Positions 5,539-12,163 of a stretch of DNA of 12,163 nt are shown piece by piece (positions within the stretch are counted from its first letter, which is position 1; every line of letters begins with the position of its first letter). Position numbers and translations under genes: made by a program. The DNA is from Bacteroidales bacterium. GTDB lineage: Bacteria > Bacteroidota > Bacteroidia > Bacteroidales > JALTDM01. The notes below the pieces were generated by a model. The model saw only the letters and a list, made by a program, of their open reading frames with translations. It was not told where the DNA came from and ran no database searches. The stretch covers positions 1 to 12,163 of the forward strand of contig JALTEO010000041.1 of the NCBI GenBank assembly GCA_027073875.1, read 5' to 3'.

Positions 5539-6729
5539 TTATCTCTCATATCCTTTTTTTAAATAAAACGCATCCTTAATCGTTATCCGCTCATCATTAT
5601 CAAAAGCGGTAATAAAGCAATCGGAAAATCCCATCTTCCGAAGTTTGTTACGATAAATCAGGGCTTTGTTTAAATCGGTGAAACTACCCACAGTATATTT
5701 GTAAAGTCCATGATGATAGTATTGCCACGGCTTCAAACCTTTGAATATGGCATCGGTAGTAGCAATTTGCCGTTTAGAAGTTTTTATTTGCACCTTAAAC
5801 CGTATTTTATGCTTTCCTGTTTTTGCTGTTGCCGGCAATACTTTTGTCGTATCCTTCATTGCCGGTTCCGCCAAAATTGCCTTTTGTACGGTATCTTGCT
5901 TTTTGTTGTCCGCTACCAGCAAAGCAGGTTTTGGTACTTCGAAACTTTTTATCAACGAAAAATGAGCTTGTGCATATTTCCGCGAACAATAATTAAAATG
6001 CCACCATTCGGTAGAGATACCCGAAAAATGATTTTTTTGCATAATATTTCGTAGCAATAAGCGATTATTATACTGTTCCCGGGTTAATTTCCCATTGCTC
6101 AAAAACCGTTTTTCAAAATACGGATATGCCAATTCGCAAAAACAATCATAGGATGTTCCCATATCTAACGGTTTTCCATTTTCGTCCAAAATACTTACAT
6201 CTACGGCAGCACCGTAATTATGCAAAGAATGAAACTTAGGATTCGACAGATATTTATATTTCATATACGGCGAAACAGCTACCGAATCCCACATAAATTT
6301 TTGTACCGACAGCGGACGCATTGCATCGTAAATAATCAAACGATATCCGGGCTTTATTTTCTCGAGCAAATGCTGGGCACTAATTAATTTTAAGCCAACT
6401 TCTTTCCGTAGGTATGCCTCACGAAAATCACCGTACATATTTTTGTGCATAAAATTATCCGTAGTAGCATATTTCATTTTTACCTGAATGGCTTTATTGA
6501 AATCCCGAACCCGAATTAAGCCATGCTGCAAAAGAAATTTTTCAAAATCTGTCGTATCCCTCCTCACAATATATTTTACCGAATCTTGAAAAACCCGCTC
6601 CAAGTCTGTTACCAACAAACCGGAATCATCTTCGGACACAACCCCATCGTAATGATGATGCGAACAGGAAAAAAACAGGGCTGTTACACATAGAAATAAA
6701 ATTACTTTCCGTTCAACAAATGATGACAT
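5539..6729 (-). CDS. VanX/DdpX-type D-Ala-D-Ala dipeptidase lipoprotein with C-terminal SPOR domain
   Basis: Starting at the ATG at 6729 (a TTG lies one codon earlier), the protein has 396 residues. Residues 1-21 form a lipoprotein signal ending FFSC, with lipidation at C22. Residues about 50-260 are a peptidase M15D domain: YDAMRP with the substrate-binding Arg (R138), zinc ligands H170 and D177 in HSLHNYGAAVD, and TEWWH with the catalytic Glu E241 and third zinc ligand H244. All key residues are present, so it should cleave D-Ala-D-Ala or a similar D,D-dipeptide. A Lys/Thr/Ala-rich linker (about 265-308) leads to a SPOR domain (about 310-385: FKVQI, GLYKYTVGSF, GFSDCFITAF). SPOR domains bind denuded septal glycan. 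An envelope-anchored dipeptidase acting at the division site is inferred; no vanH/vanA genes are present, so vancomycin resistance is not indicated. Confidence 0.88.
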   Translation of the reverse strand: MSSFVERKVILFLCVTALFFSCSHHHYDGVVSEDDSGLLVTDLERVFQDSVKYIVRRDTTDFEKFLLQHGLIRVRDFNKAIQVKMKYATTDNFMHKNMYGDFREAYLRKEVGLKLISAQHLLEKIKPGYRLIIYDAMRPLSVQKFMWDSVAVSPYMKYKYLSNPKFHSLHNYGAAVDVSILDENGKPLDMGTSYDCFCELAYPYFEKRFLSNGKLTREQYNNRLLLRNIMQKNHFSGISTEWWHFNYCSRKYAQAHFSLIKSFEVPKPALLVADNKKQDTVQKAILAEPAMKDTTKVLPATAKTGKHKIRFKVQIKTSKRQIATTDAIFKGLKPWQYYHHGLYKYTVGSFTDLNKALIYRNKLRKMGFSDCFITAFDNDERITIKDAFYLKKGYER

Positions 6730-6742
6730 CAATAAAAATTTG

Positions 6743-6750
6743 TAATTTTG
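6743..6750 (+). promoter_or_regulatory. -7 box (TAATTTTG) for the DPP IV-like / crotonase pair
   Basis: An exact TAnnTTTG, 29 bp upstream of the ATG at 6780. It lies inside the apparent 5' extension of the reading frame (from 6720), so it supports the later start. No TTTG is visible at -33. Confidence 0.5.
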
Positions 6751-6765
6751 GCAAATTAATCATCG

Positions 6766-6773
6766 CAAATGTA
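6766..6773 (-). promoter_or_regulatory. -7 box (TACATTTG) for the VanX-SPOR gene
   Basis: An exact TAnnTTTG on the minus strand, 36 bp upstream of the ATG at 6729. It is 15 bp from, and oppositely oriented to, the rightward box at 6743-6750. The two predicted transcripts would overlap by about 15-30 bases, so the promoters may interfere with each other. Confidence 0.45.
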
Positions 6774-6779
6774 ATAATT

Positions 6780-8951
6780 ATGCTTAAACGCTTATTTTTT
6801 TCTTTCATTTTAGTTTTTTCAGCCATTGGGCTGATGGCACAAACCAAGCAACTCACAATTAAAGATGCTGTTGTCGGACAATATACTAATTTATACCCCG
6901 AATATATTCCCCGATTACGATGGGTGCCAAAATCTACCGACTATACCTATATGAAACAGGATACATTAATGGTATCCGGAATCAAAGCTAAAAAAGACAA
7001 ACCGCTTTTGACAACTGCCGACTTACAAAAGATTTTTAACGATACTGCCACACTTCATTATTTCCCCGGTTACAAATGGATTGATGCAAATACAATGCGT
7101 GTTGACTATGGTAATAAAATCGGGTTGATAAATACCAAACAAAAGAAACTGATTTCGTTACTGACACCACCGGAAGATGCCAAACATATTTTTGTGGCTG
7201 ACGACAACCAAAAAGTTGCTTATACCAAAGACAATAATTTGTTTTTTATGGATAAAACCAACGCCGAAAAACAAATTACCAATGACCCCAAAGGTGTTGT
7301 AAACGGTGATATTGTAGCTAGAAATGAATTTGGCATTGACCACGGTATTTTTTGGTCACCAAAAAGTAATTTCATTGCTTTTTACCACAAAGATCAACGG
7401 ATGGTTACCGATTATCCGCTGGTAGATATTACCACACGCATTGCAACCGTAAAAAATATAAAATATCCGATGGCAGGAATGACCAACGAAAAAGAACAGG
7501 TCGGCATTTACGATATTGCCACAGGCAAAACCATCTTTTTAGATACCGATACTTCCAAAGACCAGTTTCTGACGGCAGTTACTTGGGGACCGGAAGAAAA
7601 ATATTTTTACATCGGCGTACTTAACCGGAAACAAAACCACCTTAAGTTAAATAAATATGATGTGCAAACAGGCAAATTTGTTAAAACTCTATTCGAGGAA
7701 ACCAACGACCGCTATGTAGAACCATTACATCCACTATTTTTTCTCAATAAAAAACCAAATGAATTTTTGTGGATTAGTCGCCGCGACGGATGGGCACACT
7801 TTTATTTATACAACACCGATGGTAAGCTTATTCGTCAGGTAACTAAAGGAAAATGGGAAGTTACAAAATTTCTTGGTCTTGATAAAACCGATGAAAAAGT
7901 ATTTTTTATGGCTACCAAAGATAGTCCGTTGGAACAACGGGCTTATTATACCAACTTGACTTCGGGGAAAACATACTGTATTACGAAAATCCCCGGAACA
8001 CATCATGTTTTAGTTGGTCAAGGTGGAAATTATTTCTTGGATAATTACAGCAGTACAGCAGTACCACGGGAACACAATATTATAGATTTACATGGAAAAA
8101 CAGTAAAAAACATTTTGACTGCCGCTAACCCGCTAACAGAATATGATATGCCCAAAGCATCTATTTTTACCATAAAAGATGCCGACAACAAAGAAGACCT
8201 CTTTGCCCGTATGATTATACCGCCCCATTTGGATAAAACAAAAAAATATCCGGTTATTATTTATGTCTATGGAGGTCCGCATGCACAATTAATTACTAAC
8301 TCATGGCTGAGCGGTGCACAAATGTGGCTATATTATATGGCTCAAAAAGGTTATGTGTGTTTTACCGTTGATAATCGCGGCTCTGAAAATCGCGGCTTTG
8401 CATTTGAAAGCATTATCCACCGCCAACTGGGACAAACCGAAATGAGAGACCAAATGGCAGGGGTAAAATATTTGAAATCACTTTCGTATGTTGATACCAA
8501 CCGTATTGGTGTTTTTGGTTGGAGTTTCGGTGGATTTATGACCACTTCACTTATGCTTAATTATCCCGAGACATTTAAAGTAGGTGTTGCCGGCGGTCCG
8601 GTCATTGACTGGAAATATTACGAAGTAATGTATGGCGAACGATATATGGATATGCCGCAAGAAAATCCCGATGGCTACAAATTAACTTCATTGCTGAACG
8701 ATGAAAAAATAAAAACACTGAAAGGAAGAAAATTATTAATCATCCACGGTGCTATTGACAAAACTGTTGTTTGGCAAAACAGTTTACGATTTATTCGCGA
8801 ATGCGTTAAGGAAAATGTGCCGGTTGATTATTTTGTATATCCGCGTTCCGAACACAATGTCCGCGGCTACGACCGTATTCATCTAATGGATAAAATCGCT
8901 ATGTATTTTGATGATTATTTAAAAAACTATTACCAACGAAATGGAAAGTAA
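6780..8951 (+). CDS. Exported prolyl dipeptidyl-peptidase IV-like serine peptidase (S9B)
   Basis: The start is placed at ATG 6780, because the open frame from 6720 crosses the promoter and would bury the signal peptide. The product is 723 residues with cleavage A20|Q21. Residues about 40-480 form the N-terminal beta-propeller (DPPIV_N), including RNEFGID (181-187) and FWSPKSNFIAFYHKDQRMVTDYPLVD. Residues about 500-720 are the alpha/beta-hydrolase S9 domain with triad S582 (GWSFGG), D660 (HGAIDKTV) and H692 (SEHNVRG). The length matches the family (about 700-750). It should remove N-terminal dipeptides, typically X-Pro or X-Ala, in the periplasm. Human DPP IV holds the substrate amino group with an EE pair; here the propeller motif reads NE with E183, as I recall for other Bacteroidota members, so exact specificity is open. 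It overlaps the crotonase gene by 11 bp, suggesting translational coupling. Confidence 0.92.
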   Translation: MLKRLFFSFILVFSAIGLMAQTKQLTIKDAVVGQYTNLYPEYIPRLRWVPKSTDYTYMKQDTLMVSGIKAKKDKPLLTTADLQKIFNDTATLHYFPGYKWIDANTMRVDYGNKIGLINTKQKKLISLLTPPEDAKHIFVADDNQKVAYTKDNNLFFMDKTNAEKQITNDPKGVVNGDIVARNEFGIDHGIFWSPKSNFIAFYHKDQRMVTDYPLVDITTRIATVKNIKYPMAGMTNEKEQVGIYDIATGKTIFLDTDTSKDQFLTAVTWGPEEKYFYIGVLNRKQNHLKLNKYDVQTGKFVKTLFEETNDRYVEPLHPLFFLNKKPNEFLWISRRDGWAHFYLYNTDGKLIRQVTKGKWEVTKFLGLDKTDEKVFFMATKDSPLEQRAYYTNLTSGKTYCITKIPGTHHVLVGQGGNYFLDNYSSTAVPREHNIIDLHGKTVKNILTAANPLTEYDMPKASIFTIKDADNKEDLFARMIIPPHLDKTKKYPVIIYVYGGPHAQLITNSWLSGAQMWLYYMAQKGYVCFTVDNRGSENRGFAFESIIHRQLGQTEMRDQMAGVKYLKSLSYVDTNRIGVFGWSFGGFMTTSLMLNYPETFKVGVAGGPVIDWKYYEVMYGERYMDMPQENPDGYKLTSLLNDEKIKTLKGRKLLIIHGAIDKTVVWQNSLRFIRECVKENVPVDYFVYPRSEHNVRGYDRIHLMDKIAMYFDDYLKNYYQRNGK

Positions 8952-9717
8952 AATACTTTACGAAGTTAGTAACAGGGTCGGTTATATTACGCTAAACCGT
9001 CCCGAAAAGCGAAATGCCCTGAACGAAGAAATGGTAAAACTTTTACAGGAAGTATTTACCAAGGCCGAAAATGACAGCGATGTAAAAATCATTGTGCTGC
9101 GAGCCAACGGTGATGCTTTTTGTGCCGGTGCCGACTTGGCATATCTGCAACAACTGCAAAAGAATTCGTTTGAAGAAAATTTGGCAGATTCCCGTAATCT
9201 GATGCAATTATTTAAGCAAATTTATACCTTACAGAAATTAGTTATTGCTCAAGTCGAAGGACATGCCATTGCCGGCGGTGGCGGACTGGCTGCCGTTTGC
9301 GATTTTGTGTTTGCCGTTCCCGAAGCCAAATTTGGCTTTACCGAAGTAAAAATAGGATTCATCCCTGCCATCATCAGCGTATTTATTATTAGGAAGTTAG
9401 GCGAAGCTGTTTCCAAAAAATTATTATTGACAGGTAGTCTTTTCTCTGCCGAAGCAATGAAAGATTATTTTCTGGTCAATGAGGTTGTTGACAGAAAAAA
9501 TATAACAAAAACCGTAAACGATTTTGCCCAAAAATTATGCACAACCACCTCTGCCCAATCACTGGCAAATACAAAACGGTTAATCGCTGATGTTCAGAAT
9601 TTTTCGTTCCAAGACGGATTGGAATATGCGGCTAAAATGAACGCAAAAAGTAGGAGTAATGAAGACTGTAAACGAGGCATTCAAACTTTCCTGAATAAAG
9701 AAAATTTATCGTGGTAA
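8941..9717 (+). CDS. Enoyl-CoA hydratase/isomerase family protein, LiuC (methylglutaconyl-CoA hydratase)-like
   Basis: A 258-residue cytoplasmic crotonase of normal length. The oxyanion-hole motifs are FCAGADL (60-66) and AGGGGLAAVCD (111-121). The Glu equivalent to E164 of rat crotonase is present (E135 in FGFTEVKIG), while the position of the first catalytic Glu (E144 in rat) is Gly. The segment FTEVKIGFIPAIIS followed by IRKLGE is characteristic of the LiuC/AtuE-like subgroup, which commonly lacks the first Glu. Methylglutaconyl-CoA hydration in leucine breakdown is therefore the best guess, but other acyl-CoA hydration is possible. The start ATG lies inside the end of the peptidase gene (11-bp overlap, different frame), so the two are co-transcribed. 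The pairing links extracellular peptide cleavage to amino-acid acyl-CoA metabolism, which is an inference. Confidence 0.87.
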   Translation: MESKILYEVSNRVGYITLNRPEKRNALNEEMVKLLQEVFTKAENDSDVKIIVLRANGDAFCAGADLAYLQQLQKNSFEENLADSRNLMQLFKQIYTLQKLVIAQVEGHAIAGGGGLAAVCDFVFAVPEAKFGFTEVKIGFIPAIISVFIIRKLGEAVSKKLLLTGSLFSAEAMKDYFLVNEVVDRKNITKTVNDFAQKLCTTTSAQSLANTKRLIADVQNFSFQDGLEYAAKMNAKSRSNEDCKRGIQTFLNKENLSW

Positions 9718-9748
9718 TTTCATTAAATAAAAAATTGTTTTACATTTG
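9718..9748 (+). promoter_or_regulatory. Bacteroidota-type promoter for the DUF4412-like pair
   Basis: TTTC (9718-9721, one base off TTTG) is followed after 19 bp by an exact TACATTTG (9741-9748). Predicted transcription starts near 9755, leaving about 16 bases, including GAGG at 9761-9764, before the TTG start at 9771. It begins right after the crotonase stop, making the next pair a separate unit. Confidence 0.6.
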
Positions 9749-9770
9749 TGCAATAAAATAGAGGCAAAAG

Positions 9771-10460
9771 TTGAAGACTTACAGCATAAGATTTCTTGGA
9801 TTTTTTATTTTTATTCTCTTCTTTTCCTTTGGATGTAAAAATGTTTTTCATTCCAAATCGTCTGAAGGCATCATTCATTATAAATTACAATACTTCCAAA
9901 ATGAAGATGAAAATCCGGTTATTTCAGTTTTGCCCACAGAAATGGATATCGAATTTAAAAATAATTTCACCCATCAAAAAGTTGAGGGATGGTTGGATGT
10001 TTTTTATATGGGAGGCATCTATAATCCGGAGACAAAACGAAAAACAGCCCTTCTGAAGATTATGGGTAAAAAATATCAACATTTTGAGGATGGAGACAAA
10101 CAGGTAAATTTTGGTTTTGATCCATATAACGATATGAAACTCGAAGAAACCAATGAAACAAAAAAAATTGCCGGTATCAAATGCAAAAAAATACATGTCT
10201 CATTTCCTGACACCAGTAAAGATTTTGATATTTATTATACCGATGCTATTAAAATAAAAAACCCAAATTGGAATAATCCCTTTCACAATGTTAAAGGTGT
10301 TTTGTTAGATTACCAAATAAGTATGTTTGGTATCAAAACCCATATAGTTGCTGACTCTGTAGAATATATTGAAGTGCCCGATGAAGATTTTGTCATACCG
10401 GACGGTTTCAAAGAAGTTTCAAAAGAAGAGATGGAAAAAGTTATTAATAAATTAATATAA
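9771..10460 (+). CDS. Lipoprotein, DUF4412-like
   Basis: A 229-residue protein that must start at the TTG at 9771: it gives a clean lipoprotein signal (hydrophobic 8-20, SFGC with lipidation at C22), no in-frame ATG precedes the mature domain, and the predicted transcript starts only about 16 bases upstream. The mature part opens with EGIIHYKLQY and has a KKIAGIKCKK motif (131-140), DIYYTDAIKI, and a C-terminal VPDEDFVIPDGFKEVSKEEM. This is the layout of DUF4412/GLPGLI-like exported beta-rich proteins of Bacteroidota, whose function is unknown. The next gene starts 6 bp downstream and encodes a divergent paralog with the same landmarks. Family placement is by motif recognition and moderately certain. 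Confidence 0.75.
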   Translation: MKTYSIRFLGFFIFILFFSFGCKNVFHSKSSEGIIHYKLQYFQNEDENPVISVLPTEMDIEFKNNFTHQKVEGWLDVFYMGGIYNPETKRKTALLKIMGKKYQHFEDGDKQVNFGFDPYNDMKLEETNETKKIAGIKCKKIHVSFPDTSKDFDIYYTDAIKIKNPNWNNPFHNVKGVLLDYQISMFGIKTHIVADSVEYIEVPDEDFVIPDGFKEVSKEEMEKVINKLI

Positions 10461-10466
10461 ATAAAT

Positions 10467-11129
10467 ATGAGAAAAATATCATTCATTTTTGCGTTAACTC
10501 TGCTGGCATTCCTTTCCGGTTTTGCTCAGGATTTTACAGGTTCTATTACATTCAAATACACTTTTGAAGGAAGAGAGTTGGAACCTTCCGAAAAAGCTCA
10601 AATGCCCACAGACCAAGTTATTACTTTCGGTTTGGGAAAAACCAAAACAGAAGTTCATTCACCAATGGGTAATATCACCACCATTTACGATGTTGCTACC
10701 CATGAAACGACTGTCTTATTAGATATTATGGGACAAAAATTAGCTGTTATACAGAAAGAAGATGACAAAACAAAGAAAAAGCTGGAAGAACAAACCAAGG
10801 GTGTTAAAATAGATTATCCCGATGAGTCAAAACAAATTGCAGGATATAAATGTAAAAAAGCAGTTCTCTCAAAAGGCGATACAACCATCACGATTTATTA
10901 TACCCCTGATTTAAAATTTAAGGGTGCCAATGATATGCAAGTCTATAAAGACATTGATGGAATTGTTCTGGAATCGACTACTCCAACGCAAGATGATGAA
11001 CTGACAATGAAAACCAAGGCAACCAAAATAGAAGCCCGGAAAGTAAAGAAAAAAGAATTTAAAATTCCTTCGGATTACAAGATTGTATCTCCCGAAGAAC
11101 TTAAAAGTATGTTTGGAGGAGGTCAGTAA
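10467..11129 (+). CDS. Secreted DUF4412-like protein
   Basis: A 220-residue protein with a signal peptide (MRKISFIFALTLLAFLSGFA, cleavage A20|Q21), starting FTGSITFKYT. It carries KQIAGYKCKK (122-131), ITIYYTPDLKFK (141-152) and the closing KEFKIPSDYKIVSPEELKSMFGG. The order of motifs matches the preceding lipoprotein, so the two are old tandem paralogs, one membrane-anchored and one soluble. The AGYKC(K)K motif is the usual DUF4412 signature. A Lys/Glu-rich stretch (97-122) sits just before the motif. It is co-transcribed with its neighbour (6-bp gap) and followed by an intrinsic terminator. No enzymatic motif is visible; a lipid- or ligand-binding beta fold is possible but unproven. Confidence 0.8.
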   Translation: MRKISFIFALTLLAFLSGFAQDFTGSITFKYTFEGRELEPSEKAQMPTDQVITFGLGKTKTEVHSPMGNITTIYDVATHETTVLLDIMGQKLAVIQKEDDKTKKKLEEQTKGVKIDYPDESKQIAGYKCKKAVLSKGDTTITIYYTPDLKFKGANDMQVYKDIDGIVLESTTPTQDDELTMKTKATKIEARKVKKKEFKIPSDYKIVSPEELKSMFGGGQ

Positions 11130-11158
11130 AATAATTATACATTAGAAATCCTCTCAAT

Positions 11159-11200
11159 AAAACCCTTTTTGCAGTTTTTGTGAAAAAGGTTTTTCTTTAT
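11159..11200 (+). terminator. Intrinsic terminator after the DUF4412-like pair
   Basis: AAAACCCTTTTT (11159-11170) pairs with GAAAAAGGTTTT (11182-11193) around a 12-nt loop with one bulged C, followed by a T-rich run to 11200. It lies 30 bp after the stop at 11129 and ends just before the FtsK start, separating the two units. Confidence 0.65.
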
Positions 11201-11204
11201 TGTT

Positions 11205-12163
11205 ATGACAAGGAATAAACACAAAAAGAATCGAAAGCACACCAACAAACAAGGAATTAACATTATCAATGATTCCCGTCTGAAATTTCTATTAGGTGTT
11301 ATCTTTTTACTTCTTGCCATTTATTTGACACTAGCTTTCATCTCTTATCTTTTCACATGGAAAACCGATAATGTTCAATGGATTCAAATATTCTCAGGTG
11401 CTGACATTAATGTCAATAACTTAATGGGAAAATTAGGTGCGACACTTGCCTACCATTTTATTTTTAAATGGATGGGACTGGCATCTTTCCTGTTTGCATT
11501 TTTAGGATTCTTATTTGGATTGAAATTATTGAATGTCAAATTACCAAAATTCTATAAAACAGTTAAAATCACACTTGTCTTCTTATTTTTCTTTTCCCTC
11601 TTTTTAGGTTTTTTTGATGTTATACTTAAAAATAAAAACTTCTTAATCGGGGGATTCCAAGGTTACTCTGTTTCTCTTTGGCTGAGTTCGTTTCTCGGGA
11701 AAATTGGCACCGGCATTCTATTGGTATTTCTTTTGCTTGGTATTACGGTTTTAAGTTTCTCTAAGGTATGGCTCTATTTTGAAAAAATACTTTTTTCACC
11801 AAAAGAAGCCAAGCCGGAAACTATCTCTGATTTACAAGAGAAGGAAGATGAAAAGATAAAAACAGAAGAAGATATTGACAGTGATACTGTTATCTATGAT
11901 GAAGAGCCGGTAATCCCTAATGAAGAAGAAACTAAAAATACGGTGGAAGAAACTACGATTAAAACAGAAAATGAAATACCACCGAAAATAAAAGTTATAA
12001 AACCGGCAAACGAGAATGATGAATTGTCCACACTGGAAATTAATGATACGGAAGAAGAAGAAACCGTTGAAATTATAGGACCTCATCCCGCCGAAGAATA
12101 CGACCCGACACTTAATCTTTCACATTATCAATTCCCATCTCTCGAACTATTAAAAGATTATGA
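11205..12163 (+). CDS. ftsK: DNA translocase FtsK, N-terminal part (3' end outside window)
   Basis: An open frame from the ATG at 11205 runs to the window edge: 319 complete codons plus two bases, with no stop. It starts with a basic tail (MTRNKHKKNRKH), then four membrane segments (about 27-50, 90-109, 120-141, 166-187), as in the FtsK N-terminal domain that sits at the septum. A long acidic, Glu/Thr-rich linker (about 200-298) follows. The linker ends in YDPTLNLSHYQFPSLELLKDY (299-319), a phrase that in Bacteroidota FtsK immediately precedes the alpha domain of the motor. The RecA-like ATPase and gamma domain would lie to the right. The role is hexameric DNA translocation and chromosome dimer resolution at division. 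The short 75-bp upstream spacer holds the preceding terminator; I see no exact promoter box for ftsK. Confidence 0.88.
   Translation, partial: MTRNKHKKNRKHTNKQGINIINDSRLKFLLGVIFLLLAIYLTLAFISYLFTWKTDNVQWIQIFSGADINVNNLMGKLGATLAYHFIFKWMGLASFLFAFLGFLFGLKLLNVKLPKFYKTVKITLVFLFFFSLFLGFFDVILKNKNFLIGGFQGYSVSLWLSSFLGKIGTGILLVFLLLGITVLSFSKVWLYFEKILFSPKEAKPETISDLQEKEDEKIKTEEDIDSDTVIYDEEPVIPNEEETKNTVEETTIKTENEIPPKIKVIKPANENDELSTLEINDTEEEETVEIIGPHPAEEYDPTLNLSHYQFPSLELLKDY

Noticed and set aside
5710..6054. 114-codon plus-strand frame antisense to the VanX-SPOR gene
   Set aside because: The minus strand encodes an intact enzyme with all catalytic residues; the antisense frame has no motif and no promoter.
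5539..6729. Vancomycin resistance cluster
   Set aside because: VanX-like catalysis alone is not resistance: no VanH, VanA-type ligase or VanRS genes are adjacent, and the lipobox and SPOR domain point to a cell-wall role.
11832..12086. 84-codon minus-strand frame over the FtsK linker
   Set aside because: It is a Phe/Ile-rich shadow of the Glu/Lys-rich linker in FtsK.

Overview
The window looks like chromosomal DNA of an AT-rich Bacteroidota bacterium, probably a Bacteroidales-like anaerobe (lineage inferred; no rRNA or marker tree is available here). Four things point that way. Promoter boxes of the Bacteroidota type (TAnnTTTG, in one case with a TTTG element 19 bp upstream) precede several genes. 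All six predicted signal-peptidase-I substrates would have Gln as first mature residue. Shine-Dalgarno sequences are weak or absent. Several families are typical of the phylum (SiaC/DUF1987, DUF2147, SPOR proteins, DUF4412-like pairs, and an FtsK with the conserved linker end before its motor).

Layout. 3-386 (+) is a SiaC-type regulatory phosphoprotein cut by the window's left edge; its stop overlaps that of the convergent exported DUF2147 protein (383-829, -). A secreted barrel-like protein follows (1001-1591, -) with a well-formed promoter. Diverging from it is a 749-residue exported protein (1884-4133, +) made almost entirely of about 27 MORN_2/YwqK-type repeats. Next is 720 bp without a credible gene (4134-4853). 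It holds a 129-bp palindromic MITE-like element, several compact hairpins, and a 27-bp fossil encoding the same last eight residues (NPLPKSMK) as the neighbouring repeat protein. Then come another barrel-like protein (4854-5405, -) and a VanX-type D,D-dipeptidase lipoprotein with a C-terminal SPOR domain (5539-6729, -).

The dipeptidase gene shares a compact divergent promoter region with a rightward pair: a DPP IV-like S9 peptidase (6780-8951) overlapping by 11 bp a LiuC-like crotonase (8941-9717). A second pair (9771-10460 and 10467-11129) encodes a lipoprotein and a secreted protein that are divergent DUF4412-like paralogs. It ends at an intrinsic terminator, and the N-terminal third of FtsK begins at 11205 and runs off the right edge.

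Functionally, most products act in the envelope. The DPP IV-like and crotonase pair fits a peptide and amino-acid-using metabolism. The VanX-SPOR lipoprotein and FtsK both relate to the division site or peptidoglycan, although they are not adjacent. I see no mobile-element genes, CRISPR array, tRNA or rRNA. The least explained parts are the long MORN_2 repeat protein with its fossil partner, the palindrome-rich spacer, and the VanX-SPOR fusion.
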